This document shows positions 20,935 to 29,181 of a stretch of 58,022 nt of DNA, piece by piece. Source of the DNA: Candidatus Planktophila sp. (lineage in GTDB: Bacteria; Actinomycetota; Actinomycetes; Nanopelagicales; Nanopelagicaceae); contig JAUSFN010000029.1 of the NCBI GenBank assembly GCA_030649935.1, positions 1 through 58,022 on the forward strand. Reading direction: 5' to 3'. A program made the position numbers and the translations under genes. Numbering within the stretch: the stretch's first letter is position 1; the number at the start of each line of letters is the position of its first letter. The notes below the pieces were generated by a model that was not told the origin of the DNA, did no database searches, and saw only the letters and a program-made list of their open reading frames with translations.

Positions 20935-20965
20935 TGCCTCCAGATCGAACAACTCTGGAGGCAAT
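20933..20965 (-). promoter_or_regulatory. 12-bp hairpin covering the permease ribosome binding site
   Basis: Perfect inverted repeat: ATTGCCTCCAGA (20933-20944) and TCTGGAGGCAAT (20954-20965) with a 9-base loop. On the transcribed reverse strand the 3' arm contains GGAGG and the first two bases of the ATG at 20934, so the stem hides both. No U-run follows, arguing against a terminator. It stands between the binding-protein stop and the permease, where it could lower permease translation and protect the binding-protein mRNA end. Confidence 0.85.
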
Positions 20966-20982
20966 CGCGCTGAACTTAATTA

Positions 20983-21984
20983 TCAGAGTAACCCGACTTT
21001 AATAAGCAACTCCTGTGTTTGCTTGAGATCTTTAAGCGAGTCCAAGTTAACAACTGGCGCACCAATCTCCTTAAGAGTTGGCTGCCCTGCCGGGGTTATC
21101 ACATTAGGTAAAACCGAATATTCGTGGCTCTCTGAAACGAATCTCTTTTGATTTTTCTCTGCAAGTAAGTATTCAATTAACTTATTTGCGAGAGTCTGCT
21201 TTTTACTGGTATTGAATACCCCCGCACCCGAAACATTAATAAGATTTCCGGCATCTCCTGGCCCGAAGAAACCATTTACTACATTTATTTCGCGCCCAAG
21301 CGCCTTAGAGACTTCCCAGGTGTAGTAGTGATTAACAAGGCCCAGTTGGATCTGTCCAGCATCGATCGCTTCAACGATCTGACTATTCTTTTCAAACAAT
21401 TTGGGATTATTGGCGACAATCTTGGTTAGCCAATTCTTCGTAGCTTCATCCCCGCGAATAATCCGAAGAGCGGTGACGAAAGCCTGAAAAGATGCGTTAG
21501 TCGGTGCAATTCCTATCTTTGAACTCCATGATGGATCGGTTAAATCATCAATTGAGGCGGGAAGGGTTGTGACGGCATTTGGATTATAGGCAAAGACCCG
21601 AACTCGACCTGTCAATCCCACCCATTGTCCTGAAGAGGCTTTAAATGTGGCAGGTACTAGTGAGAGAAGTTCATTGGGAAGTTTCTTAAGTAATCCAGCC
21701 TGAGCTACAGCTCCCAGAGCTCCAGCATCTTGGGAGATAAAAATGTCGGCCGGGGAGTTTTCACCCTCCTCTAATATTTGAGCGGCAAGCTCGGCTGAGT
21801 CTCCATATCGGACATTGAGTTCAATTCCACTCTCAGCTTCAAAATCGGCAAAGAAGGCTCCGATGAACTCCTCGCTGCGCCCGGAATAGACTGTCAGCGT
21901 TTGGCTATCTGAACCACCGATTCCGCAGGCGGTTACAGTGAGAAGAAGTACTACAAATAAGATGGTTGCTTTTATTGTGCGCAT
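20983..21984 (-). CDS. fbpA: Iron(III)-type ABC transporter substrate-binding lipoprotein (FbpA-like)
   Basis: Extracytoplasmic solute-binding protein of family 1 (FbpA/ thiamine-type fold), 333 residues. A lipoprotein signal peptide ends in the lipobox TVTAC with cysteine 20 as the lipidated residue. Mature motifs include LTVYSGRSEEFIGAFF, GLVNHYYTW (twin tyrosine region that coordinates iron in FbpA) and GAGVFNTSKKQ. The frame begins at 22008, but the ATG at 21984 has AAGGA 5 bases ahead and a normal signal peptide. It is the first gene of the importer operon, reading away from recA. Confidence 0.9.
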   Translation of the reverse strand: MRTIKATILFVVLLLTVTACGIGGSDSQTLTVYSGRSEEFIGAFFADFEAESGIELNVRYGDSAELAAQILEEGENSPADIFISQDAGALGAVAQAGLLKKLPNELLSLVPATFKASSGQWVGLTGRVRVFAYNPNAVTTLPASIDDLTDPSWSSKIGIAPTNASFQAFVTALRIIRGDEATKNWLTKIVANNPKLFEKNSQIVEAIDAGQIQLGLVNHYYTWEVSKALGREINVVNGFFGPGDAGNLINVSGAGVFNTSKKQTLANKLIEYLLAEKNQKRFVSESHEYSVLPNVITPAGQPTLKEIGAPVVNLDSLKDLKQTQELLIKVGLL

Positions 21985-22058
21985 TCGATTCCTTAGGTAG
22001 GCAGGCACACACTGAGTGAATATGCCTCAATGCCGAAGAGTATCTAGATTTTTCCTAT

Positions 22059-22082
22059 TTAAGCAACATTAGTGTTGCGTAA
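22059..22082. promoter_or_regulatory. Operator-like palindrome in the iron importer/recA gap
   Basis: GCAACA-TTAG-TGTTGC (22063-22078) is flanked by TTA and TAA one base further out on each side, giving arms of ten with one mismatch. It lies about 75 bases before the binding-protein start on the reverse strand, a suitable place for a repressor site. It does not match the known DtxR/IdeR or Fur consensus in spacing. The whole gap from 21985 to 22360 otherwise holds only this site, the SOS box and presumably two divergent promoters. Confidence 0.5.
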
Positions 22083-22182
22083 ATACTAGTGGTATCCCTC
22101 ACTCCTTCACTTGTTGGAGTTAATCTCGCCGCTTATCTCTTTTCGAGACACGCATCGATTTGTCAGTGGTACCTGCTACTTT

Positions 22183-22198
22183 TCGAACAGGTGTTCGG
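22183..22198. promoter_or_regulatory. LexA (SOS) box upstream of recA
   Basis: TCGAACAGGTGTTCGG fits the actinobacterial/Gram-positive LexA consensus TCGAAC-N4-GTTCGA with one end-base difference. It lies about 160 bases before the recA start, so recA is very probably DNA-damage inducible. Confidence 0.85.
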
Positions 22199-22360
22199 TT
22201 ATCCTAACCCTGTACAACCAGAGCGGTTCCACCTTCCGCGCTCACGTTGCCCACAGCCTCTGTGGTCAGTAGTGAACTCCGTCGGTGGGTCTCCGTACCT
22301 TCTGGGCCAGACCCAAACGAACTGTCGTAATGGCAGGTGCGTTCTATCGAAAGGAATGAA

Positions 22361-23455
22361 GTGGCTACTGAAAAAAATAATAAAGCGCAAGATGCTGCAG
22401 CAGAAAAAGCAACCACCGAACGCCAAAAGGCGCTCGACACAGCCCTAGCCCAGATCGAACGTCAATTTGGAAAAGGCTCAGTTATGAAGATGTCAGATCG
22501 AGCTAACCAGATTGTTGAAGTAATTCCAACTGGCTCCATTGCACTCGACATCGCACTTGGAATCGGTGGATTACCGCGAGGTCGAATTGTAGAGATCTAC
22601 GGACCCGAGTCTTCGGGTAAGACGACTCTTGCATTGCATGCAATCGCAAATGCACAGAAGGCCGGTGGTATTTGTGCATTCATCGATGCAGAACATGCCT
22701 TCGATGCTGAGTATGCAAAGAAGCTAGGTGTAGATATTGACGCGCTATTAGTTTCACAGCCCGACACCGGTGAACAAGCTTTAGAGATCATGGATATGTT
22801 GATTCGCTCCGGCGCACTCGACCTAGTCGTTGTTGACTCAGTTGCCGCTCTCGTTCCGCGTGCTGAGATCGAAGGCGAGATGGGTGATTCGCATATGGGT
22901 CTTCAGGCCCGACTCATGTCACAGGCTTTACGTAAAATTACTGGAGCTCTTCATCAATCTAAGACAACTGCGATTTTTATTAACCAGTTGCGCGAAAAAA
23001 TCGGTGTTTTCTTCGGATCCCCTGAAACTACTACAGGTGGTAAAGCGTTGAAGTTCTATGCATCAGTTCGTTTAGATATTCGCCGTATTGAAACTCTTAA
23101 AGATGGACAAGATGCCGTTGGTAACCGCACACGCGTTAAAGTTGTTAAAAATAAGATGGCACCGCCATTTAAGCAGGCCGAGTTCGACATTATTTACGGA
23201 ACTGGTATCTCTCGTGAGGGCTCCTTGATTGACATGGGAGTCGACATCGGAATCGTAAAGAAATCAGGTGCCTGGTATACATATGAGGCTGATCAACTTG
23301 GTCAGGGCAAGGAGAATGCACGTACCTTCCTTCTCGATAATCCAGATCTTTCAAATGAGATTGAGAGCAAGATTCGCGCTCACTTTGCACCAGTACAGGT
23401 CGATGCCGACTTAATTGCAGCCATAGATGAGGCTGCAGCAGAGGTTGATTTCTAA
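22361..23455 (+). CDS. recA: Recombinase A
   Basis: Strand-exchange ATPase of homologous recombination and co-protease for LexA. Walker [10 protein letters not shown], Walker [16 protein letters not shown], the L2 loop region [20 protein letters not shown] and the [16 protein letters not shown] segment are all intact. The frame is open to a GTG at 22337, but the GTG at 22361 has AAGGA 6 bases before it and gives a normal N-terminus (364 residues). No intein is present. An SOS box lies upstream; recX follows with a one-base overlap. Confidence 0.98.
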   Translation: MATEKNNKAQDAAAEKATTERQKALDTALAQIERQFGKGSVMKMSDRANQIVEVIPTGSIALDIALGIGGLPRGRIVEIYGPESSGKTTLALHAIANAQKAGGICAFIDAEHAFDAEYAKKLGVDIDALLVSQPDTGEQALEIMDMLIRSGALDLVVVDSVAALVPRAEIEGEMGDSHMGLQARLMSQALRKITGALHQSKTTAIFINQLREKIGVFFGSPETTTGGKALKFYASVRLDIRRIETLKDGQDAVGNRTRVKVVKNKMAPPFKQAEFDIIYGTGISREGSLIDMGVDIGIVKKSGAWYTYEADQLGQGKENARTFLLDNPDLSNEIESKIRAHFAPVQVDADLIAAIDEAAAEVDF

Positions 23456-23964
23456 TTAGCCTCAACTTCACAAAAGTTGATCATGGCGCTGACCCTTACG
23501 AGCTCGCACACACGATTGCATTAAATGCACTCGTTACGCGGGCCAAGAGTAAGGGTGAGCTCCTGGCTCATCTTAAAAAGCGCGGCATAGCCGATGACAT
23601 TGCCAATGCAATCATCTATCGCCTTCAAGAGGCGGGATTGATAAATGATGCCGAGTTCGCAAAAGCGTGGACGCAGTCACGACACAACGCTAAGAAATTA
23701 TCTAAGCGGATGATCGCTGGTGAACTGCGAACTAGGGGAGTTGATCAACTCTCTATCGATACCGCTTTAGATGAGATCGATGGAGAAGATGAGTATCGAA
23801 TGGCATTTTCACTTGCGATGAAAAAATATTCAACAATGTCGCGATTGGAAACCGATGTTCAAATCCGCCGTATTCAATCGCTCTTGCAGCGTAAAGGCTT
23901 TGGCTTTGATGTTATTGGTCGAGTTATTCGCGAATTAAATATTCACTCAGACGAGCAGCTGTAG
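23455..23964 (+). CDS. recX: RecX regulatory protein, probably from an ATT start
   Basis: Inhibitor/modulator of RecA filaments. The only ATG/GTG/TTG in frame is TTG 23638, which would remove the first helical repeats. The frame is open from 23449 and encodes RecX-like sequence (YELAHTIALNALVTRAKSKG, then ELLAHLKKRG and RLQEAGLINDAEFAKAW), so translation must start upstream. The best candidate is ATT at 23455, overlapping the recA TAA by one base, with GAGG about 10 bases before it; this gives 169 residues, the normal RecX length. The 3' end overlaps the convergent IclR gene by 41 bases. Confidence 0.8.
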   Translation: MSLNFTKVDHGADPYELAHTIALNALVTRAKSKGELLAHLKKRGIADDIANAIIYRLQEAGLINDAEFAKAWTQSRHNAKKLSKRMIAGELRTRGVDQLSIDTALDEIDGEDEYRMAFSLAMKKYSTMSRLETDVQIRRIQSLLQRKGFGFDVIGRVIRELNIHSDEQL

Positions 23965-24640
23965 CGACGACTGCCGCTGCATGAATGCGGCCAGGTTGGC
24001 GACCTAAGCGTTCAATTGGTCCGCTAATACTTACCGCAGCAATTACTTTTCCATTAGGTGCTCTCACAGGGGCCGATACCGATGTAACTCCGGCTTCGCG
24101 CTCTCCAACTGACTGTGCCCAACCGCGCCGACGATCAGCTGCTAACTGGGCCGCGGTAAAGCGAGCGTTAACTAAACCACGGTGAATTTTTTCACTATCT
24201 TCCCATGCCAATAAAATTTGTGCGGCCGAACCTGCAGCCATCGTCAATGCACTTCCTACCGGAACCGAGTCGCGAAGACCTGAGAGGCGCTCGGCAACGG
24301 CTACGCAGATGCGCTGGTCGCCCTGTCGTTTATATAACTGCGCACTCTCTCCCGTTGCATCGCGCAGAGCGGCAAGAGCAGGGCCTGCGGCGGCGAGTAG
24401 GCGATCCTCACCAGCGGCTGAACTTAACTCACCGCTGCGAGCCCCGATAGTGAAGCGTCCTGATAAGTCACGTGTAACGAGCCGATGAAATTCAAGGGCC
24501 ACGGCCAGTCGGTGGGCCGTGGGGCGCGCGATGCCTGTCGCGGCAACGAGTTCTGCTAAAGAGTGGGGTCCTGCCTCTAACGTGCTCAAAATCGCTACGG
24601 CTTTGTCTAATACGCCAACTCCGCTATTCTTTCTGACCAT
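23924..24640 (-). CDS. IclR family transcriptional regulator (LtbR-like)
   Basis: Regulator of 238 residues with N-terminal winged helix ([20 protein letters not shown]) and C-terminal IclR ligand domain. It is divergent from leuCD with 63 bases between starts, the same position as LtbR, which controls leuCD and tryptophan genes in Corynebacterium; autoregulation and leuCD control are inferred. Its ATG at 24640 is 6 bases behind a -10 box on the reverse strand. Confidence 0.9.
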   Translation of the reverse strand: MVRKNSGVGVLDKAVAILSTLEAGPHSLAELVAATGIARPTAHRLAVALEFHRLVTRDLSGRFTIGARSGELSSAAGEDRLLAAAGPALAALRDATGESAQLYKRQGDQRICVAVAERLSGLRDSVPVGSALTMAAGSAAQILLAWEDSEKIHRGLVNARFTAAQLAADRRRGWAQSVGEREAGVTSVSAPVRAPNGKVIAAVSISGPIERLGRQPGRIHAAAVVATAARLSEYLIRE

Positions 24641-24646
24641 AGAGTG

Positions 24647-24652
24647 ATATTA
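24647..24652 (-). promoter_or_regulatory. -10 element of the IclR regulator, leaderless type
   Basis: On the reverse strand TAATAT ends 6 bases before the ATG at 24640. It lies in the 63-base divergent gap shared with leuC, so a bound regulator would cover both promoters. Confidence 0.5.
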
Positions 24653-24703
24653 GCATCCCACTATTTGATATGGCAATATTTAGGCAAAGGAGTAAAAAAC
24701 AAG

Positions 24704-26095
24704 GTGGCTAAAACATTAGCGGAGAAAATTTGGGACGAGCATATTGTGCGCGCCGCCGCAGGAGAGCCTGATCTTTTGTATATCGACCTACACCTAATTC
24801 ACGAAGTTACTAGCCCGCAGGCCTTTGACGGTCTGCGCCTTGCAGGTCGGGCAGTGCGACGCCCAGATTTAACTATTGCTACTGAAGACCACAATGTTCC
24901 TACTCAAAATATCGATCGACCTATCGCTGATCCAGTTTCGAGATTGCAAGTAGATACATTGCGTGCAAATTGCGCTGAGTTCGGTGTGCGTCTTCACTCG
25001 CTAGGAGATAAAGATCAGGGAGTGGTACACGTGGTTGGACCCCAGCTTGGCTTGACGCAACCTGGAATGACAATCGTTTGTGGAGATTCACACACATCAA
25101 CGCACGGGGCTTTTGGAGCTCTAGCCTTCGGCATCGGAACATCTGAAGTTGAGCATGTATTAGCTACACAGACACTTCCATTAGTCCGACCAAAAACGAT
25201 GGCTATTAATGTTGAGGGCGCTTTGAAACTCGGTGTGACTTCCAAAGATATTATTTTGGCAATAATTGCAAAAATCGGTACAGGTGGCGGGCAAGGATAT
25301 GTGATCGAGTACCGTGGTGAAGCAATCCGTGCTTTGTCAATGGAATCACGAATGACAGTATGCAATATGTCTATTGAAGCCGGCGCCCGAGCAGGCTTGA
25401 TTGCACCAGATCAAACTACTTTTGATTATATACAAGATAAGCCACACGCACCGTACGATTTTGATGCAGCGCTGGCCTATTGGGAAACTTTATTTACCGA
25501 TGAGGATGCGAAATTTGATGTAGAAGTAACTATCAATGCCGACGAACTCGAACCATTCGTTACTTGGGGAACAAATCCTGCCCAAGGTGCGCCACTTAAT
25601 TCACATGTTCCTAATCCTGCAGATTTAGAAGATGATGAGGCGCGAGGAGCTGCAGAACGTGCTTTGATTTACATGGGTCTTGAGGCCGGTATGCCCCTTA
25701 AAAACATAGCCATTGACACTGTTTTTTTGGGCTCTTGCACTAATGGTCGAATCGAAGATTTGCGAGCGGCAGCGCAGGTTATCAAGGGTAAGAAAATTGC
25801 ATCGACACTTCGCATGTTAGTAGTACCTGGTTCTGCCAGAGTGCGTTTAGAGGCCGAAGCCGAAGGTCTAGATAAAGTATTCATCGAGGCCGGCGCTGAA
25901 TGGCGAAATGCAGGTTGCTCAATGTGTTTAGGCATGAACCCAGATCAACTCGCGATCGGTGAACGCGCGGCATCGACATCAAATAGAAACTTTGAAGGCC
26001 GACAAGGCAAAGGCGGGCGTACTCACTTAGTAAGTCCGCTTGTGGCTGCAGCAACGGCACTGCGCGGCACACTTTCATCACCGGCAGATTTGTAA
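24704..26095 (+). CDS. leuC: 3-isopropylmalate dehydratase large subunit
   Basis: Aconitase-family [4Fe-4S] enzyme of leucine synthesis, isomerising 2- to 3-isopropylmalate with LeuD. The cluster cysteines are in [13 protein letters not shown] and [10 protein letters not shown]; substrate loops [20 protein letters not shown] are present. The frame is open to 24644, but GTG at 24704 gives the usual actinobacterial start [13 protein letters not shown] (463 residues), with AAGGAG about 12 bases ahead. leuD follows after 15 bases. Confidence 0.97.
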   Translation: MAKTLAEKIWDEHIVRAAAGEPDLLYIDLHLIHEVTSPQAFDGLRLAGRAVRRPDLTIATEDHNVPTQNIDRPIADPVSRLQVDTLRANCAEFGVRLHSLGDKDQGVVHVVGPQLGLTQPGMTIVCGDSHTSTHGAFGALAFGIGTSEVEHVLATQTLPLVRPKTMAINVEGALKLGVTSKDIILAIIAKIGTGGGQGYVIEYRGEAIRALSMESRMTVCNMSIEAGARAGLIAPDQTTFDYIQDKPHAPYDFDAALAYWETLFTDEDAKFDVEVTINADELEPFVTWGTNPAQGAPLNSHVPNPADLEDDEARGAAERALIYMGLEAGMPLKNIAIDTVFLGSCTNGRIEDLRAAAQVIKGKKIASTLRMLVVPGSARVRLEAEAEGLDKVFIEAGAEWRNAGCSMCLGMNPDQLAIGERAASTSNRNFEGRQGKGGRTHLVSPLVAAATALRGTLSSPADL

Positions 26096-26110
26096 AGGAG
26101 CGATTACACA

Positions 26111-26710
26111 ATGGAAAAATTTATCAAGCACATAGGAAGTGCAGTTCCGCTTCGACGTAGCAATGTAGATACTGATCAAATTATTCCTGCCGTTTATTTA
26201 AAGCGTGTAACACGTAGTGGCTTCGAGGATGGTTTATTTGCGGCGTGGAGAAGTGACCCTGAGTTTGTATTAAACAATTCGGCCTATAGTGATGCTACGA
26301 TTTTAGTGGCCGGCGTTGATTTTGGTACGGGTTCATCTCGCGAACATGCAGTGTGGGCGCTGCAAAACTATGGCTTTAAAGTTGTTATCTCTAGCCGCTT
26401 TGCCGATATCTTTCGAGGTAACTCCTTAAAAGGTGGACTCATAACGGTTATTTTGGATCAAAGCGAAGTCGAGGCGATGTGGCTTGCCATTGAGGCCGAT
26501 CCGACAACCCAGATAAGTGTTGATTTAGAGCGCCGAAGCGTTTCATATAACGGTACTGATCTTGAATTTACAATCGATGATTACACCCGCTGGCGATTAA
26601 TGGAGGGTCTGGATGACATCGGTTTAACCATTAAAAACAGTGATTCCATCGATATTTTTGAGAAATCGCGCCCACATTACAAGCCTCTCACGCTTCCAAT
26701 TCGCGCCTAA
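26111..26710 (+). CDS. leuD: 3-isopropylmalate dehydratase small subunit
   Basis: Swivelling domain subunit of isopropylmalate isomerase, 199 residues. Motifs [17 protein letters not shown] and [17 protein letters not shown] (substrate-binding serine/arginine loop) are intact. An AAGGAG site stands about 9 bases before the ATG. Second gene of the leuCD operon; the 237-base gap to hup follows. Confidence 0.97.
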   Translation: MEKFIKHIGSAVPLRRSNVDTDQIIPAVYLKRVTRSGFEDGLFAAWRSDPEFVLNNSAYSDATILVAGVDFGTGSSREHAVWALQNYGFKVVISSRFADIFRGNSLKGGLITVILDQSEVEAMWLAIEADPTTQISVDLERRSVSYNGTDLEFTIDDYTRWRLMEGLDDIGLTIKNSDSIDIFEKSRPHYKPLTLPIRA

Positions 26711-26734
26711 TTCGACAAATATAGGCGTAAATCA

Positions 26735-26749
26735 CTGATTATCTATCAG
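26735..26749. repeat. Small inverted repeat after leuD
   Basis: CTGAT (26735-26739) and ATCAG (26745-26749) form a 5-bp stem with a 5-base loop. No U-run follows, so it is at best a weak transcript end for leuCD. Confidence 0.35.
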
Positions 26750-26797
26750 GGAAGCGTGAATAGAGAGAACCCTCAAGGCTCAATCGAGAGTTTTCTA

Positions 26798-26833
26798 TGC
26801 GTAAAACAGGTGATTTTTAAGGAATTTTACGCA
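26798..26833. promoter_or_regulatory. 9-bp inverted repeat upstream of hup
   Basis: TGCGTAAAA (26798-26806) is mirrored exactly by TTTTACGCA (26825-26833), 18 bases apart. Both arms carry the GCGTAAA word that also occurs at 26725 and in other gaps of the window. The arms are about 2.5 helical turns centre to centre, suggesting a protein site. Confidence 0.5.
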
Positions 26834-26903
26834 AAATAAATATTGCGACACACCTATAAGAATAAGCACATCACACCTAATAGGCGCGTAAGTTTAAGAA
26901 CAC

Positions 26904-26921
26904 GTTAAGCGATTGCTTAAC
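26904..26921. promoter_or_regulatory. 7-bp inverted repeat just upstream of hup
   Basis: GTTAAGC-GATT-GCTTAAC is a perfect inverted repeat ending 26 bases before the hup ATG, around the expected promoter or 5' leader. It could be an operator or an mRNA hairpin. Confidence 0.5.
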
Positions 26922-26947
26922 ATTTACACGTAAATAAGGGGATTTCA

Positions 26948-27337
26948 ATGAATAAGGCCCAATTCATTGCGGCGTTGTCACCACACTTCAACGACAGCAA
27001 GAAAGAAGCAGCTCACGCTGTAGATATCGTTTTTGACACAATCGTTCGCACGTTATCAAAGGGCGAAGATGTAATGATCAACGATTTCGGCAAGTTCAAG
27101 AAGGTTGATCGCAAAGCACGTATGGGACGTAATCCATTCACTGGCGAGACAATCAAGATTAAGGCTTCAAAGAAGGCCCGTTTCTTGCCTGCTAAGGGCT
27201 TGAAAGATGTCATCTCAGGTGAGCGCAAACTCGGACCTGCACCAAAGCCAGCACCAAAGCCAGTTGTTAAGGCTAAGGCTGTAGTTAAGGCGGCTAAGAA
27301 GGTTGTTGCCAAGAAGGCTCCAGCTAAGAAAAAGTAA
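26948..27337 (+). CDS. hup: Nucleoid protein HU with basic C-terminal tail
   Basis: DNA-bending histone-like protein of 129 residues. The first ~90 residues are a normal HU fold (MNKAQFIAALSPHF ... MINDFGKF, arm RKARMGRNPFTGETIKIK). The remaining ~38 residues are a lysine/alanine/proline tail (PAPKPVVKAKAVVKAAKK), an actinobacterial feature of HupB/HupS. An AGGGG site precedes the ATG. A strong terminator follows. The position after leuCD matches mycobacteria. Confidence 0.97.
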   Translation: MNKAQFIAALSPHFNDSKKEAAHAVDIVFDTIVRTLSKGEDVMINDFGKFKKVDRKARMGRNPFTGETIKIKASKKARFLPAKGLKDVISGERKLGPAPKPAPKPVVKAKAVVKAAKKVVAKKAPAKKK

Positions 27338-27351
27338 ATCCTTAATAAGGG

Positions 27352-27386
27352 CGGGGTCGGCTAATGCTGGCCCCGTTTTTATTTTA
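27352..27386 (+). terminator. Intrinsic terminator of hup
   Basis: CGGGGTC (27352-27358) pairs with GGCCCCG (27369-27375) with one G-U pair, followed at once by TTTTTATTTTA. This is the clearest forward-strand terminator in the window. Confidence 0.9.
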
Positions 27387-27393
27387 TCGGCAG

Positions 27394-27399
27394 TATTAT
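27394..27399 (+). promoter_or_regulatory. -10 element of plsC, leaderless type
   Basis: TATTAT ends 7 bases before the plsC ATG at 27407. It lies directly behind the hup terminator, so plsC-gpsA-ddlA is a new transcription unit. Confidence 0.55.
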
Positions 27400-27406
27400 T
27401 GCAACT

Positions 27407-28183
27407 ATGAGGGAGTACAAGGTTTCTTATGCTCCACCAACTGGCAAACCTCTCGGTACGAATTTAACTTTTAAAATCTGTACAAAGATAGCCATCCCTG
27501 TGCTGAATCTAGTCGGAAAGAAACAGTGGCGAGGCGGACACCACATTCCACAAACTGGACGAATAATTATTGCCAGTAATCACATTTCATACCTAGATGT
27601 TCTATTCCTGACTCACTTTCTATTCCGAAATGGTCGTGCGCCTCGATACATTGGCAAAGAGGGAGTATTTAGGGTTCCAATAATTGGCAAAATTCTTCTT
27701 GCAGCTGGACAAATACCTGTGGTGCGCGAGAGCAAAGATGCATCCAAGGCACTAGTGCACGCCGTGAAATTACTCGAGGCGGGCCACTGTTTAGGCGTCT
27801 ATCCAGAGGGCACACTAACGAGGGATCCAATGGGTTGGCCGATGATTGCAAAAACTGGATTAGCCCGCTTGGCAATCACGACGAAGACGCCTGTGATTCC
27901 AGTTGCCCAATGGGGTTCGCAGATTGTGATGCCGACGTATGTAAAAAAGATTAAATTTTTCCCTCGCACACCCATCAAGATTTTAGTGGGCGGACCCCTC
28001 GATTTATCGAATTGGTATGGCAAGGAAAACGACTCCGTGGCATTAACTGAGGCAACGGCCTTTGTGATGCGGGCAATCACTGATCTACTTGAAGAGCTTC
28101 GCGGGGAAAAGCGCCCTATAGAAATCTTTGATCCACACAATTCGGATTTACCTCGCACCGGAAATTTTAAGAAAAAGCGATGA
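27407..28183 (+). CDS. plsC: 1-acyl-sn-glycerol-3-phosphate acyltransferase
   Basis: Membrane-associated acyltransferase of phospholipid synthesis, 258 residues. The catalytic HX4D motif appears as SNHISYLDVLF and the glycerol-phosphate binding motif as YPEGTLTRD. It overlaps gpsA by 4 bases, so the gene pair links glycerol-3-phosphate supply to acylation. The short basic C-terminus (GNFKKKR) is unremarkable. Confidence 0.94.
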   Translation: MREYKVSYAPPTGKPLGTNLTFKICTKIAIPVLNLVGKKQWRGGHHIPQTGRIIIASNHISYLDVLFLTHFLFRNGRAPRYIGKEGVFRVPIIGKILLAAGQIPVVRESKDASKALVHAVKLLEAGHCLGVYPEGTLTRDPMGWPMIAKTGLARLAITTKTPVIPVAQWGSQIVMPTYVKKIKFFPRTPIKILVGGPLDLSNWYGKENDSVALTEATAFVMRAITDLLEELRGEKRPIEIFDPHNSDLPRTGNFKKKR

Positions 28184-29181
28184 GTAAAGTAACCGTCTTT
28201 GGGGCCGGGCAGTGGGGCAGTACGATGGCTCAGGTTTTAGCAGATGCCGGCAACCATGTTCTTATTTGTGGCCGGGATCAAAGAGTCGTAGATGAGATTA
28301 ATCAGAGGCATACAAATTCGAAGTACCTAGATAGTAATGTTCTACCGACTGGCTTGCGCGCAACAAGTGATTTACACGAGGCATTCGAATACTCATCAAT
28401 CTATGTATTAGCCGTTCCCGCTCAAACTCTGCGTGAGAATCTCAAAACTTGGAAACCATTCGCGGCTGAAAACGCCCTATTTATAAGCACTTTAAAAGGA
28501 GTTGAACTTTCAAGCCTACTGAGGATGTCTCAAATAATTGAAGAAGTCATGGAGACTTACAACGTTGCGATAATTACTGGGCCAAATCTTGCAAATGAAT
28601 TAATTTTGCGACAGCCCGCCGGAGCCGTAGTTGCTGCACATACCATGATTAACGCTGAAAAAATAGCCAAAATGTTTTCAACGCCTTACTACCGTGTCTA
28701 CACTTCGATAGATGTATTGGGTTGCGAATTTGCTGGTGCAATCAAATCCGTTATCGCCTTAGCTGTTGGCATGTCCATCGGCATGGGCTTTGGTGAAAAT
28801 ACCCAGGCCATGGTTATTACTCGTGGTCTAAATGAAGTTGCACGTCTCTCTGCCGCCTATGGTGCAGATCCTCTAAGTGCTGCAGGATTAGCTGGAATGG
28901 GCGATTTAGTTGCAAGTTGTGGATCGCCACTCTCACGCAATAGAACTTTCGGTGAGGTATTAGGGCGCTCTGGGTCAATGGAGATTGCTAGAGAACAAGT
29001 AGTTAAAACCGTTGAAGGCATTGCCTCATCGGGTGCAGTTCTTGAAATCGCCCAGCGAATTGGTATTGAAGTTCCAGTGATTGAGGCCGTTGCAGATGTC
29101 TGTGCAGGTACTCTTTCTCCAATGCAGGCCTTTGACCGCTTAATGGAGATTACTACTCGATCTGAAAACTTTATCCGATGA
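28180..29181 (+). CDS. gpsA: Glycerol-3-phosphate dehydrogenase [NAD(P)+]
   Basis: Reduces dihydroxyacetone phosphate to glycerol-3-phosphate for lipids. N-terminal Rossmann motif VFGAGQWGSTMAQVLADAG, the ISTLKGVE segment, TGPNLANEL and the catalytic lysine in FAGAIKSVIALAVG are present. Length 333 residues is normal. It overlaps plsC and ddlA by 4 bases each (ATGA). Confidence 0.96.
   Translation: MSKVTVFGAGQWGSTMAQVLADAGNHVLICGRDQRVVDEINQRHTNSKYLDSNVLPTGLRATSDLHEAFEYSSIYVLAVPAQTLRENLKTWKPFAAENALFISTLKGVELSSLLRMSQIIEEVMETYNVAIITGPNLANELILRQPAGAVVAAHTMINAEKIAKMFSTPYYRVYTSIDVLGCEFAGAIKSVIALAVGMSIGMGFGENTQAMVITRGLNEVARLSAAYGADPLSAAGLAGMGDLVASCGSPLSRNRTFGEVLGRSGSMEIAREQVVKTVEGIASSGAVLEIAQRIGIEVPVIEAVADVCAGTLSPMQAFDRLMEITTRSENFIR

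Noticed and set aside
22089-22448. Open frame of 119 codons over the recA promoter and start
   Set aside because: Runs through the SOS box and into recA in another frame; composition is not protein-like.
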